Source: KBS-96 sp964247975 (GTDB taxonomy: Bacteria; Acidobacteriota; Terriglobia; Bryobacterales; Bryobacteraceae). Taken from it: 64,000 nucleotides of DNA. The first letter of the stretch is position 1. The number at the start of each line of letters is the position of its first letter. This document shows, piece after piece, positions 53,754-63,392 of the stretch. Where the stretch lies: positions 62,001-126,000 of the forward strand of contig CAXTWH010000007.1 in assembly GCA_964247975.1 (NCBI GenBank). The letters run 5' to 3'. The translations under genes and the position numbers were made by a program. Under the pieces are notes generated by a model. The model had not been told where the DNA came from. It searched no databases and was given only the letters and a program-made list of their open reading frames with translations.

Positions 53754-54629
53754 ATGCAATGGACACCGGGCGGCAGCAGCAATGATATTGAAGACCGGCG
53801 CGACGACAGCGGGGGCGGCGGTTTCGGCGGTTTAAGCGGAACTCATCTGGGAATTGGCGGCACTTTAGTGGTGGGCTTGTTAAGCCTGGTTTTCCATCAG
53901 AACCTGTTTACCTTGTTTTCCGGTTCTTCTCAGGCGCCGATGGCGCAGCGCCAAACCAATACAGTGCAGGACCAAAGAGAGCAGCCGGAATTTGAGTTTA
54001 TAAAGTTCGTGTTGAACGACGTGCAGGACAATTGGACGCGCGTGCTGCCCGAACAAGCGCAGGTGCAGTACCGGCGCTCAACACTGGTGTTATTCCGAAA
54101 TTCTTATCCTTCGGCTTGCGGACAGGCGGAAAGCGCGATTGGCCCGTTTTACTGCCCCGGCGACCAAAAAGTGTACCTGGACCTGAGCTTTTTCAATGAA
54201 TTGAAGAACCGCTTCGGCGCGCCGGGCGAGTTTGCGCAGGCTTACGTGGTGGCGCATGAAATCGGCCATCACGTGCAGGATTTGTTAGGCATTGAGCGCG
54301 GCATCCGGCGTTTGCAGCAGGAACACCCGCAAGCGCAGAACAGATTATCGGTTCGCTTGGAACTGCAAGCGGATTGTCTGGCCGGGGTTTGGGGCTATTC
54401 CACGCAGCAGCGAAAAATCATTGATGAAAACGATATTGATGCCGGGCTGCGCGCGGCGGCGGCGGTGGGCGACGACCGGCTGCAAAAAATGGCGACGGGC
54501 TCCGTGAACCCGGAATCATTTACGCACGGCACATCACAAGAGCGCGCCGGTTGGTTCCGCAAAGGACTTCAATCGGGCCAGATTTCCACCTGCCAAGAAT
54601 TAACTCCGTTCCGGAAGCCTGCTCAATAA
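53754..54629 (+). CDS. ypfJ: Neutral zinc metallopeptidase, YpfJ family
   Basis: A 291-residue predicted peptidase. A glycine-rich N-terminus (DDSGGGGFGGLSG) precedes a membrane helix (GIGGTLVVGLLSLVF). The zinc site is VVAHEIGHHVQDL (HExxH), with downstream conserved ELQADCLAGVWGY. Usual length for the family. The active domain should lie outside the inner membrane. Converges with the next gene, 7 bases apart. Confidence 0.9.
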   Translation: MQWTPGGSSNDIEDRRDDSGGGGFGGLSGTHLGIGGTLVVGLLSLVFHQNLFTLFSGSSQAPMAQRQTNTVQDQREQPEFEFIKFVLNDVQDNWTRVLPEQAQVQYRRSTLVLFRNSYPSACGQAESAIGPFYCPGDQKVYLDLSFFNELKNRFGAPGEFAQAYVVAHEIGHHVQDLLGIERGIRRLQQEHPQAQNRLSVRLELQADCLAGVWGYSTQQRKIIDENDIDAGLRAAAAVGDDRLQKMATGSVNPESFTHGTSQERAGWFRKGLQSGQISTCQELTPFRKPAQ

Positions 54630-54636
54630 AGAAAAC

Positions 54637-55821
54637 TCAAGCAGCCTGTTGCGAGAAGATGGCCAGATCGGTAGGGTTTTCACCGACCGGAATCATGGCA
54701 AACAAAGAAGCGCCGTTTCGCAGGCGATTGCCCCGAATGGCGGGGATCCGAATTGCGGCCACATCGCCGCTGCCTTCATTTAGAACCAGGGCATATTGTT
54801 GATCGGGCGTGATGGCAATGCGCGTGGGGCGCTCGCCGGCTTGGGTCAACGCGATCATCTTGCGAGTTTCAATGCTCAAGATGCTGATGTCGGAACCGGC
54901 GCGGCTGGCGACAAACAGGTAGCGCGGCGAATCGGAACAAGCCATTGCCCCGGGCGCGCGGCCCGCCAGAATAGTTTGCTCCACTTCCAGCGTATCGAAA
55001 ACATACACGATGGAAATGGAATCGGTTCCGGTGCCGGAAACAAAAAGCTGCCCTTCTTCCGCGCTGAACGACAAGTTTTCCGGGCGCATGGGAAGCGGCA
55101 GCTCGCAAACGGTTTGCAGCGTTTCTGTTTGCAGAACAACCAAAGCCTGTTCCTGGTAATTAGCAGCAAATAAAAGTTGCCCGTCTTTGCGAAAGCGAAT
55201 AGCGCCAATGTTGCCCTCCAATTGGCGTTTCTGGTGAACGCCATTTTCCAGGTTAATCAGTTCCACTATTCCGCTTGAGCCGCCTGCGGTCGCCAGATAA
55301 CAATGCTGTTTTTCTGAATGGAGCTTCACATCGGCATCCACCGGTGCGCTGCTGAGTTTACGGCGCAGCGTCACTTTCCCGCTACGCGCATCAGCCGCGA
55401 CAGCTTCTTGCCCCTGCGCCGAAATACCCACCATCTGGCCGCGAATAGGCGTTAACCGGAAAAGATCCAGATGATCGCTGAGCCGCAGCGAAGCGCGAAT
55501 CTGCTGCGCGTTAGCATCAATCACATGAACCGAGCCGTTAGCTGGAGTGATGACGTAAGCAGAATCGGCATCGGCGCTGACCGCGGAAGGCGCGCTCCGC
55601 AGATCAAGCTTATGCGCAAAGTGAAACGTATTCAGGTCCACAAAAGCCAAACTGTTTTCACCGCGTAGCGTGACCAAAGCGAAACCGGGAAAACCGGTGG
55701 CGCGCTTGCGCCGGCAGGCAGCCCAGGGCAGAACCGCACCCCAGGCGAGCAGTTGACGGCGAGTCAGAAACGGAGCGGTTTTCGGGTGCTTAGTTTGGTC
55801 AATAATAAAATCGTGTTTCAA
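54637..55821 (-). CDS. YVTN-type beta-propeller lipoprotein
   Basis: A 394-residue exported protein. The N-terminus has a twin-arginine motif and a lipobox-like end (TRRQLLAWGAVLPWAAC), so it is likely a Tat-exported lipoprotein. The rest is a seven-bladed propeller with blade strands such as SVHVIDANAQQIRASLRLSD, QLLFAANYQEQALVVLQTET and YLFVASRAGSDISILSIETR. No catalytic residues can be assigned. It may bind ligand or partner proteins. Confidence 0.82.
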   Translation of the reverse strand: MKHDFIIDQTKHPKTAPFLTRRQLLAWGAVLPWAACRRKRATGFPGFALVTLRGENSLAFVDLNTFHFAHKLDLRSAPSAVSADADSAYVITPANGSVHVIDANAQQIRASLRLSDHLDLFRLTPIRGQMVGISAQGQEAVAADARSGKVTLRRKLSSAPVDADVKLHSEKQHCYLATAGGSSGIVELINLENGVHQKRQLEGNIGAIRFRKDGQLLFAANYQEQALVVLQTETLQTVCELPLPMRPENLSFSAEEGQLFVSGTGTDSISIVYVFDTLEVEQTILAGRAPGAMACSDSPRYLFVASRAGSDISILSIETRKMIALTQAGERPTRIAITPDQQYALVLNEGSGDVAAIRIPAIRGNRLRNGASLFAMIPVGENPTDLAIFSQQAA

Positions 55822-56021
55822 TTTTGCGGCAATCCGCTGGAATAATGGATGAAGCAGTTTCTATATTCCAAATGCAGATTCACTTTTATGTTACTCTCGT
55901 GATTGATCGCGGGAGGCTCGCTCCTGTTTTTTGTTTTACGGATCGCTTACCGTTTAACTGCGCAAGTTGAACAACAGCAATGCCAGCGACTTTCCCGCCG
56001 TAAGCCATCATCAGTTCTTTC

Positions 56022-57047
56022 ATGAATTTCAGGTCTGTTTTCAGTCTTATCTCGTCTGATCTTGCCATAGATCTCGGCACGGCTAACACGCTGGTCTTCG
56101 CCAAAGGAAAAGGCATCGTGGTAAACGAGCCCTCGATTGTGGCGATCAATAAGACTAATGGTGAGGTGGAAGCGGTCGGTAGGGAAGCTAAAGATATGCT
56201 GGGCCGCACGCCGGGCAATATTGTCGCTATCCGCCCGATGAAAGACGGCGTGATCGCCGATTTCAAAGTCACCGAGCGCATGTTGAATTATTTCATCCAA
56301 AAAGCGCATGGCCGCAAGATGCTGGTGCATCCTCGGATTGTGATCGGCGTTCCGAGCGAGATCACGCAGGTGGAAAAGCGGGCGGTGGTGGATTCCGCGT
56401 ACCGGGCCAAAGCGAGCGAAGTTCATTTAGTAGAGCAGGCGATGGTGGCGGCTATTGGCGCGGGGCTGCCGATTACCGAGCCGTCCGGCAACATGGTGGT
56501 GGATATCGGCGGCGGCACTACCGATGTCGCGGTGATTTCGCTGTCGGGCATTGTGTATTCCCGCTCGGTGCGCGTGGCCGGCAACGAAATGGACGATGCC
56601 ATCATGCAGTACCTGAAGCGCAAATACAATCTGCTGATTGGGGAGCGCACGGCGGAGCAGATTAAAATTCAGATCGGCTCGGCGCATCCGCTGGATCGTC
56701 CGATCACGATGGAAATCAAGGGCCGCAACCTAATTGAGGGCGTGCCGAAAACGATCACGGTGGAAGACAGCGAAATTCGTGAATCCTTGTCGGAATGCGT
56801 AGCGACGATTGTGAACGCGATCCGCGTGGCTTTGGAGCGCACGCCGCCGGAGTTGAGCGCAGACATCAGCGACCGGGGCATTGTGCTGACCGGCGGCGGC
56901 GCTATGTTAAAAAATCTGGACGAGCGAATCCGCGAAGAAACAGGGCTGCCGGTTTCGATTGCGGGTGATCCGCTCGCGAGCGTGGTGCTGGGAACAGGAA
57001 AAATGCTGACCGATTTCAAGCTTCTGCGCCGCATTGTGATCGAGTAA
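56022..57047 (+). CDS. mreB: Rod-shape actin MreB
   Basis: A 341-residue bacterial actin that directs lateral wall synthesis. It has the phosphate-1 motif DLAIDLGTANTLVFAKGKG, the phosphate-2 segment MVVDIGGGTTDVAVISL and the adenosine segment IVLTGGGAMLKNLDERI. Length is normal. It heads the shape cluster. The 200 bases upstream hold no gene and probably the promoter. Confidence 0.97.
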   Translation: MNFRSVFSLISSDLAIDLGTANTLVFAKGKGIVVNEPSIVAINKTNGEVEAVGREAKDMLGRTPGNIVAIRPMKDGVIADFKVTERMLNYFIQKAHGRKMLVHPRIVIGVPSEITQVEKRAVVDSAYRAKASEVHLVEQAMVAAIGAGLPITEPSGNMVVDIGGGTTDVAVISLSGIVYSRSVRVAGNEMDDAIMQYLKRKYNLLIGERTAEQIKIQIGSAHPLDRPITMEIKGRNLIEGVPKTITVEDSEIRESLSECVATIVNAIRVALERTPPELSADISDRGIVLTGGGAMLKNLDERIREETGLPVSIAGDPLASVVLGTGKMLTDFKLLRRIVIE

Positions 57048-57071
57048 GCGTCCATTTGTTTAAATTCAAGT

Positions 57072-58454
57072 ATGGTTGTCCGCCGCTATAACGGCCTGCA
57101 CCGGGACGGTACGCGCTTACAGGAACCTCGCGTTGTCGAGACCATTCTGAGCCGGTATCGCAACCTTATTGTTCTGGCGATGGTAGTGGTGGGGCAGTTG
57201 CTTCTGCTGGCTTGGCAGGTGCGGACCACTCAGGATGTGCAGTTAATCCGGGTATGGGCAGTGACGGCAGTGACTCCGATGGCCGGCATTGTGGAAGCGG
57301 TGCGCCACAATACTATCGGATTTCTGAACGACTACTTCATTCTGCTGGATGTTCGGGAGCAGAATCGTAAGCTGCACGACGAAAACAGCCGGTTGAAGCT
57401 GGATAACATTTACTTTCGCAATCAGTTGCAAACGGCGGACCGCGCTCGCGTGTTAAGCGCGTTCCAGAACCAAACGCCTTCGCGCACGGTGGCCACCCGA
57501 TTGATCGGCAACGGAACCGCCTCCTCGGCGCAGGTGGTTTTCGTGGATCGCGGCTCCACCAGCGGCATTGAAAAAGGCATGGCAGTGGTGACGCCGGATG
57601 GGATCGTAGGAAAAGTGGTTGCGGCGTATCCGCTGGCGTCGCAGATTTTGCTGGTAACGGACCCGACGTTCGCGGTCGGCGTTGAATCGCAAAAAGGGCA
57701 TGTGCATGGCACGCTGCACTGCAACGGATTGAATTGCACAGTGGAATACATCCAGAACGAGGAAGGCGTGCAAAAAGGGGAATGGTTCTACACGTCCGGG
57801 GAAGATCGCATTTTTCCGAAAGGGTTTCCGGTAGGCATTGTGTCGGCGGTGAAATCGGGGCCGTTCATGAAAGAAATTCATCTGGCGTTGAGCGGATCGC
57901 CGGGCAGCGTGGATGAAGTGCTGGTGATCTTGCAGGGAGTGCATCAGCAGATTCCAACCACGCCGCCGGAGCCGCAATTGGCCAAGGGCTTGCCGCGACC
58001 GCCTGATGATGTAGCAGGTGATATCCAAGCGCCGCGCCTGGCGACCGAAGCGGACCAGATTAAACAAAAATATCAGGAGCTGGGCAAAGAAGAAAAACAT
58101 GAATACGGAACCGTAGGATCGAATATGCCTGATTTTGCGCAGCACAGCCCAGCACCAGCCGCGACGCCGGAACAAGCGAAAGTCGCTCCCGGCGCTGGTT
58201 CTGCTTCGAAATCGCCGAACAATGCTTCAACGCTGTCCCCAATTCCGGCGCAGAAAATGCCGGCGGCTGTACCGGCTCCTTATCTTCCGCCTACTGTGCT
58301 GGGTGAGCGTCCGCAACCGAAACAAACGGAAAAGCCAGCAGCGGCACAGCCCGTGCCACGAACCGTTCCCGGCCCTCCGATGCCGCTTGGCTCACCGCGC
58401 AAAAGAGCTGCCGAAGCTGTTGCTCCTGCCGGAACGGATGCTTCGCAGCGATGA
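57072..58454 (+). CDS. mreC: Rod-shape protein MreC
   Basis: A 460-residue periplasmic scaffold with one helix (LIVLAMVVVGQLLLLAWQV, about 30-50), a coiled coil (about 90-120, VREQNRKLHDENSRLKLDN) and the MreC beta-barrel core (VVFVDRGSTSGIEKGMAVVTPDGIVGKV). The C-terminal ~180 residues are Pro/Ala/Lys-rich and look disordered, longer than the E. coli protein. It overlaps mreD by 4 bases. Confidence 0.95.
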   Translation: MVVRRYNGLHRDGTRLQEPRVVETILSRYRNLIVLAMVVVGQLLLLAWQVRTTQDVQLIRVWAVTAVTPMAGIVEAVRHNTIGFLNDYFILLDVREQNRKLHDENSRLKLDNIYFRNQLQTADRARVLSAFQNQTPSRTVATRLIGNGTASSAQVVFVDRGSTSGIEKGMAVVTPDGIVGKVVAAYPLASQILLVTDPTFAVGVESQKGHVHGTLHCNGLNCTVEYIQNEEGVQKGEWFYTSGEDRIFPKGFPVGIVSAVKSGPFMKEIHLALSGSPGSVDEVLVILQGVHQQIPTTPPEPQLAKGLPRPPDDVAGDIQAPRLATEADQIKQKYQELGKEEKHEYGTVGSNMPDFAQHSPAPAATPEQAKVAPGAGSASKSPNNASTLSPIPAQKMPAAVPAPYLPPTVLGERPQPKQTEKPAAAQPVPRTVPGPPMPLGSPRKRAAEAVAPAGTDASQR

Positions 58455-58987
58455 CCGAATACAGCGACCAGCTAATTCCGAAACCGGCGCGCGACAACTG
58501 GTTCAATCGCTTTCAGGTTGTGGCGCTGTTGAGCCTGACGCTGATGGCTATCATCGCCCAGGTTTATATTCCGAGGCTGATTCCCAACACGGAATTTTTG
58601 GAAGTTCCGCTTCTAATCACCATCTACTTCGGGCTGATGCGCCACAACCAGTTATCCGCTTTGTTTTTCGGCGCGTTTGTGGGCTTGGCGCAGGATTCAC
58701 TTTCACACCTGCCGCTAGGCATGTATGGAATTGCTAAAACGCTGGTAGGCTATTTTGCGGCCTCGCTCAGTTCCCGGTTTGATGTGGATAACGTGGTGGT
58801 TCGGTTTCTGCTCACCTTTTTTCTCTTCTTTTTCCACCAGTTTTTTTATTGGATTATGCGGCGCGCGTTATTGGGGCAGCCGGTGCCGCTTGACCCGCAG
58901 AAAATTCTGCTGCAAGCGGCTTTGAACTCGGTGGTAGCCGTGCCTTTGTATCTGATTCTGGACAGAATGAAATTGTCGGGCGCATAA
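58451..58987 (+). CDS. mreD: Rod-shape membrane protein MreD
   Basis: A 178-residue membrane protein with about five helices (LSLTLMAIIAQVYI; VPLLITIYFGL; ALFFGAFVGLAQDSLSHLPLGMYG). The GLAQDS..PLG segment is typical of MreD. Starts within the mreC stop region (ATGA). Confidence 0.9.
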   Translation: MTEYSDQLIPKPARDNWFNRFQVVALLSLTLMAIIAQVYIPRLIPNTEFLEVPLLITIYFGLMRHNQLSALFFGAFVGLAQDSLSHLPLGMYGIAKTLVGYFAASLSSRFDVDNVVVRFLLTFFLFFFHQFFYWIMRRALLGQPVPLDPQKILLQAALNSVVAVPLYLILDRMKLSGA

Positions 58988-59066
58988 ACGGTCGGTCCTC
59001 GCTGTTAAGCCGTTTTTCATTCCGCTAAGCAATACTCGGATTGCACTCTCGATAATGCCGAATTGG

Positions 59067-59855
59067 TCATGGCGGACACGCTTCACTTTCTTGAGAAGGG
59101 AACCGGTGAACCCAGGTAGCCGATATTTGTTCGCCACGAATTGCGAGCTTCGCTAGTACCACCCCATCAAACGATCCGCAAGCTTGACAGTCGCCGTTGG
59201 ATTTCCAGACATCCACTTTGTGACAACTCTGTTCTAAATTAAACGGGCCTAGTGAGAGGCGTTCGCCATCGGGAACTGCCGCCTTCATTTGTTGGTAGGC
59301 CGGATGCGGGTCAAGGTGAATGGGCCCATTATCGCCGAAAGCCCAATACTCTTCATTCCAGGTCTCTTTTCCATTCTGATCCAGGGTCTTCAACACAGGC
59401 TTGCCATTAATCGCTATGACGGACGCTGGTTTCATAGTTATCAGGGCAGCGTCGTAAACCTGTTGGTAGATGGCGCAGAAATCACTGTCAGCGCGCTGGA
59501 CAACCAAACGCTTCAGCAACGTGTTGGTATTTTCACGGGCCCTTCTCACACGTTGAATGATTTGCATCACCTTTCGCCCTCCAATCTCATCGAGGGGTGT
59601 TGCTTCGGTCGTGACCTCTAGGTCGGCTGCCTGGACGCCAAAGAAGTCCTGCTCGAAGTCAAACAACAACGGCGAGTTGGAGAACGATCGAAGTTGACGA
59701 CAAACGGGTTTGGCCCCATAAATACCTTTGCCGCCAGCAACGAGCAAATTCCACGGCGACTGTTCGAGCGGCGGAAGGGGTTGAGTCCGAGCACAGGGGG
59801 CGATGAGGAACATAAGCAGCATTATTCGTGCTAAGAGGTTCCGCTGCATTGCCAT
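59067..59855 (-). CDS. Secreted cysteine-containing protein, unknown function
   Basis: A 262-residue exported protein (signal: ARIMLLMFLIAPCARTQ) on the opposite strand, inserted between mreD and mrdA, which are adjacent in most relatives. The mature part has several cysteines (VCRQLR, FCAIY, SCHKVDVW, DCQACGSF) that could form disulfides. No known domain is recognised. Its orientation means it cannot share the shape-cluster transcript. Confidence 0.65.
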   Translation of the reverse strand: MAMQRNLLARIMLLMFLIAPCARTQPLPPLEQSPWNLLVAGGKGIYGAKPVCRQLRSFSNSPLLFDFEQDFFGVQAADLEVTTEATPLDEIGGRKVMQIIQRVRRARENTNTLLKRLVVQRADSDFCAIYQQVYDAALITMKPASVIAINGKPVLKTLDQNGKETWNEEYWAFGDNGPIHLDPHPAYQQMKAAVPDGERLSLGPFNLEQSCHKVDVWKSNGDCQACGSFDGVVLAKLAIRGEQISATWVHRFPSQESEACPP

Positions 59856-60145
59856 TGTCGCTCATTCTCTCAAACCCTATGCGTGTCGAAGCGCGGCGCA
59901 AAGGGTTTGAAACACTGTTGAAAGCAGTCAAACCGCATAGCAAGGGCTATAAAGAGCGGATACCGGTTTCAGATCCGTTGTGGACCGAAGTTGTAATTTT
60001 CAGTTATGTTCTGAACGGTTGTTTCCGGTCCAATGTGGCTGCTACTGTCCCAAGCAAAATTCGGTAAAAACTATATAGAACCTCAATTCCTGGCTACAAT
60101 GGATATATCGGGTGCTGGAAGCCGAATGCCCCGACCTACATTTTT

Positions 60146-62053
60146 GTGGCCTTACTTGAAAGTCAACGTGAGCGTGAGGACGTTTCGCCGGATGAACTGC
60201 TTCACGACAGCACCAAAGCGGCGACCCGAAAAATTGCCGTTTTTCAATATTTCATTGTTGCGATATTCATTTTTCTGATTTCCGCGTTCTGGGCGCTGCA
60301 AGTGCAAAGCCCGGATGTTTATTCCGAAGCAGCGGAACGAAACCGCGTAAAATCAACGCCTATTCTCGCTCCGCGCGGCAAAATCATGGACCGTGACGGG
60401 CGGGTGATTGTTGATAACAAAGCTTCTTATTCGGTGCTGTTGAACCGGGACCAACTAAAGTCAGAACACCTGCCTGCGATTGCGGATGCCCTCAGCCTGG
60501 ATTACAACGAGTTGGCGGAGAAAATCCGCCGTATGGGAACGCGCCCGCAGATTGTGATTAAAGACGAGCTGTCGCGCGATGAAATGGCCTGGGTGGAATC
60601 GCACCGGGACGTGGCAACATTCCCGGAAATGGAAGTGATTAAGTCGTGGCGGCGGCTGTACCCGCAGGACGGCTACGCGGCCCATGCTACCGGCTACGTA
60701 GGCGAGATCAGCGAAAGCGAACTGAACCAGCCGCAATTTATTGACTATAATCCGGGCGACATTGTCGGCAAAGACGGCATTGAAAAGCAGTACGATTCTT
60801 TTCTGCGCGGCGTAGACGGCGAGCGAAGAGTGCTGGTGGACAGCATGGGGCGCGAACGCCAGGTGGACAAGCCTAAAGATGCGGTGGGCGGCAAAGACCT
60901 GCAAGTGACGCTGGATCTGGACCTGCAATCGGTAGCGGAATTATCAATGGACGGCAAACGCGGCGGCGTGGTGGCGCTTGATCCGCGCACCGGCGAAGTG
61001 CTGGCGATGGTCAGCCGGCCTTCCTTTGATCCGAACAAATTCACGGGCCGCATCAGCCGGAAAGACTGGCAGGAGATTGCCGGCGACCCGTTCAAGCCGC
61101 TGATGAACCGCTCCATTCAAGCCGAGTTCGCGCCCGGCTCGACCTTCAAGCCGATTGTGGCTTTAGCGGGTCTGGAAACCGGCATAATCGATGACAAAAC
61201 CGATTTCCATTGTTCGGGCGGTGCTTCGTTCTACGGCCATTATTTTGCATGCCATTTAAAACGCGGCCACGGCGATATTACTTTGCACCGGGCTATTGCG
61301 CAGTCCTGCGACGTGTTCTTTTATAACACCGGCAACCGGTTGGGCATTGACCGCATTGCGCAGTATGCCGAGATGGCGGGCCTCGGATCGAAGACCGGGA
61401 TCGATCTTCCCAACGAGCGGGAAAGCACCATGCCTTCCACGCGTTGGAAAATGCGGAACTACCGCCAGAAATGGTATGCCGGAGAAACCATTTCGGTAGC
61501 AATCGGCCAGGGAGCGGTGACGGTTTCACCGCTTGAACTGGCAACCGCCATTGGTGGCTTATCGGTAGGCGGCAGGTGGATAAAACCACATATGCTGAAA
61601 ACCGCTAAGCCGGTCGTTTTGCGCGAAGCTCAGTTCAAACAGGAAAACGTGCAGGACGTGATCAGCGGCATGTGCGCAGTGGTGAATGAGGGCGGCACCG
61701 GCAGGTTCGCCGCGCTGCCGAATGTGAAGGTTTGCGGCAAAACCGGAACGTCACAGCTTGCTTCGAACCAGGTGTTGAAAGGCACGAAACTGGGGCAGTC
61801 ACTAAAAGATAACGGCTGGTTTGTGGGGTTTGCGCCGCAGGAAGCGCCGGAAATCGTAGTGGTGGCTTTATATGAAAATGGCGAACATGGCGACCGCGCT
61901 TCCTGGATTGTGCGCGACGTTCTGAAAGCCTACTTCGATAAGAAGGAGCGTTCGGCGAAAGGTCAGCCACAGCTTACCCGCGACTTCCGTTCGCGCCTGT
62001 TGTTGCCGCTCAGCGTTCCGGCTGTTTTGGCTTGGGGGAATCACCGACAGTGA
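60146..62053 (+). CDS. mrdA: Penicillin-binding protein 2 (transpeptidase of the elongasome)
   Basis: A 635-residue class B PBP. It has a short cytoplasmic tail, one membrane helix (YFIVAIFIFLISAFWALQV), the dimerisation domain (PILAPRGKIMDRDGRVIVDN) and the transpeptidase with STFK in FAPGSTFKPIVAL, SCD in IAQSCDVFFYNTG and KTG in KVCGKTGTSQ. The start is taken as GTG at 60146. The 290 bases upstream (59856-60145) hold no supported gene and must contain its promoter. It overlaps rodA by 4 bases. Confidence 0.95.
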   Translation: MALLESQREREDVSPDELLHDSTKAATRKIAVFQYFIVAIFIFLISAFWALQVQSPDVYSEAAERNRVKSTPILAPRGKIMDRDGRVIVDNKASYSVLLNRDQLKSEHLPAIADALSLDYNELAEKIRRMGTRPQIVIKDELSRDEMAWVESHRDVATFPEMEVIKSWRRLYPQDGYAAHATGYVGEISESELNQPQFIDYNPGDIVGKDGIEKQYDSFLRGVDGERRVLVDSMGRERQVDKPKDAVGGKDLQVTLDLDLQSVAELSMDGKRGGVVALDPRTGEVLAMVSRPSFDPNKFTGRISRKDWQEIAGDPFKPLMNRSIQAEFAPGSTFKPIVALAGLETGIIDDKTDFHCSGGASFYGHYFACHLKRGHGDITLHRAIAQSCDVFFYNTGNRLGIDRIAQYAEMAGLGSKTGIDLPNERESTMPSTRWKMRNYRQKWYAGETISVAIGQGAVTVSPLELATAIGGLSVGGRWIKPHMLKTAKPVVLREAQFKQENVQDVISGMCAVVNEGGTGRFAALPNVKVCGKTGTSQLASNQVLKGTKLGQSLKDNGWFVGFAPQEAPEIVVVALYENGEHGDRASWIVRDVLKAYFDKKERSAKGQPQLTRDFRSRLLLPLSVPAVLAWGNHRQ

Positions 62054-63138
62054 CGGCGCGGCTGCTGCGCGGGATGGACTGGTATCTGCTGATTGTGACG
62101 ATGCTGCTCTGCGCTTTGGGCGTTTTGCAGATTTACAGCGCCACGCACGGCACCAAGTGGCAGGATGCCTGGTGGAAGCAAGTGGTGTTTGTCACCGTCG
62201 GCCTGCTGCTGATGTGGCTGATCAGCCAGTTGGATTACCATTCCCTGGTTTCTCACGTGTTCCCGCTGTATGGGGCCACCGTGTTTCTGCTGTTTTCCAC
62301 TATGCTTGTGGGCAGCCGCGTGTTCGGGTCCACGCGCTGGATCGGCATTGCCGGTTTCACGCTGCAAGTTTCAGAGTTCGCCAAAATTATTATTGTGCTG
62401 CTGGTGGCGCGTTATTTTTCCGATCTGCGCCTGGGCCAGGATGTGGTCTGGCAGGATCTGGCCAAAATCGGCGGCTTGGTGGCGGTGCCGATGCTGCTGG
62501 TGATGAAACAGCCGGACTTAGGCACCTCGCTTACTTATCTGCCCATTCTGGTAGCAGGCATTCTGATGGCTGGCTTGCGCGGGAAGTATCTGTTGATTAT
62601 CGCCTTAGTTCTGCTGGTATCATTGCCGATCGGTTATCATTTTCTTAAGCCGTACCAGAAGGACCGGTTGGCCAGTTTTATTGATCCGGAGCGAGATCCC
62701 AAAGGAACAGGATTTCAGGTGATTCAATCCAGAATCGCGGTCGGTAATGGCGGCATGTGGGGACGGGGCGTAACGCAAGGTTCGCAAACGCATCTTGGTT
62801 TCCTGCCGGTGCCGCATACCGATTTTATTTTTTCTTCTTTCGCGGAAGAACATGGGTTTGTCGGCGTGGTGGCGGCGCTGGTGTTGTATTTTTTGTTGAT
62901 TATGCAGATTATTCAAAACGCGCAAACTGCGGGCGACCGCGAAGGCGTTTACATCTGCATGGGTATTGGAGCGCTGATGGCGTTTCACGTTCTGGTAAAC
63001 GTGGGCATGGTGGTGGGCCGGATGCCGGTCACCGGGATTCCCCTTCCTTTAATGAGTTCGGGAGGATCCAATGTGCTTTCGGTATTTTTGATGTTGGGCC
63101 TGGTCAACAGCGTCCGGCTGAGACGTGTGGCAAGTTAG
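62050..63138 (+). CDS. rodA: Peptidoglycan glycosyltransferase RodA (SEDS)
   Basis: A 362-residue SEDS polymerase with ten helices. It has FGSTRWIGIAGFTLQVSEFAKI, KQPDLGTSLTYLP with the catalytic-region Asp, the large loop QSRIAVGNGGMWGRGVTQGSQT, and PLPLMSSGGSNVL. I take the GTG at 62050, which overlaps the PBP2 stop (GTGA). It works with PBP2 and MreBCD in lateral wall growth. Confidence 0.95.
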   Translation: MTARLLRGMDWYLLIVTMLLCALGVLQIYSATHGTKWQDAWWKQVVFVTVGLLLMWLISQLDYHSLVSHVFPLYGATVFLLFSTMLVGSRVFGSTRWIGIAGFTLQVSEFAKIIIVLLVARYFSDLRLGQDVVWQDLAKIGGLVAVPMLLVMKQPDLGTSLTYLPILVAGILMAGLRGKYLLIIALVLLVSLPIGYHFLKPYQKDRLASFIDPERDPKGTGFQVIQSRIAVGNGGMWGRGVTQGSQTHLGFLPVPHTDFIFSSFAEEHGFVGVVAALVLYFLLIMQIIQNAQTAGDREGVYICMGIGALMAFHVLVNVGMVVGRMPVTGIPLPLMSSGGSNVLSVFLMLGLVNSVRLRRVAS

Positions 63139-63392
63139 TTAGTATTGAAGTCGAGTTCGACAAAATAAATTGAGGGGTCGGACTGAGCAAGACAGCGGAA
63201 TTCGGATGCTAAGAAGTTAAAGGTTACTCACGTTGCGGTAATCCATCCAGGGAAGGGGCGTTCCTGAGCAAGACTCCGTCCTAGCACCTGGCAACAAGTT
63301 TTAAGTCAGCCTAATAAACTGCGGGCGGACCTGATGCCTCCTTGCTTATCCGAAAATCTGAGTCTCTCATCCGCCCTAAGGCGGTGATTGAT
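63139..63392 (+). promoter_or_regulatory. 254-bp leader of the RNase E/G gene with a Shine-Dalgarno hairpin
   Basis: No open frame is credible here. Just before the start codon, CCGCC-CTAA-GGCGG (63371-63384) can fold into a perfect 5-base hairpin, and its right arm is the AAGGCGG ribosome-binding site of the downstream gene. A repeated GAGCAAGACT-like segment occurs near 63187 and 63267. RNase E mRNAs in other bacteria have structured leaders used for feedback control; a similar role here is inference. Confidence 0.45.

Noticed and set aside
63139..63392. 6S RNA, tmRNA or cobalamin riboswitch in the RNase E/G leader
   Set aside because: I could not find the defining conserved segments of any of these; only the hairpin at the ribosome-binding site is supported.
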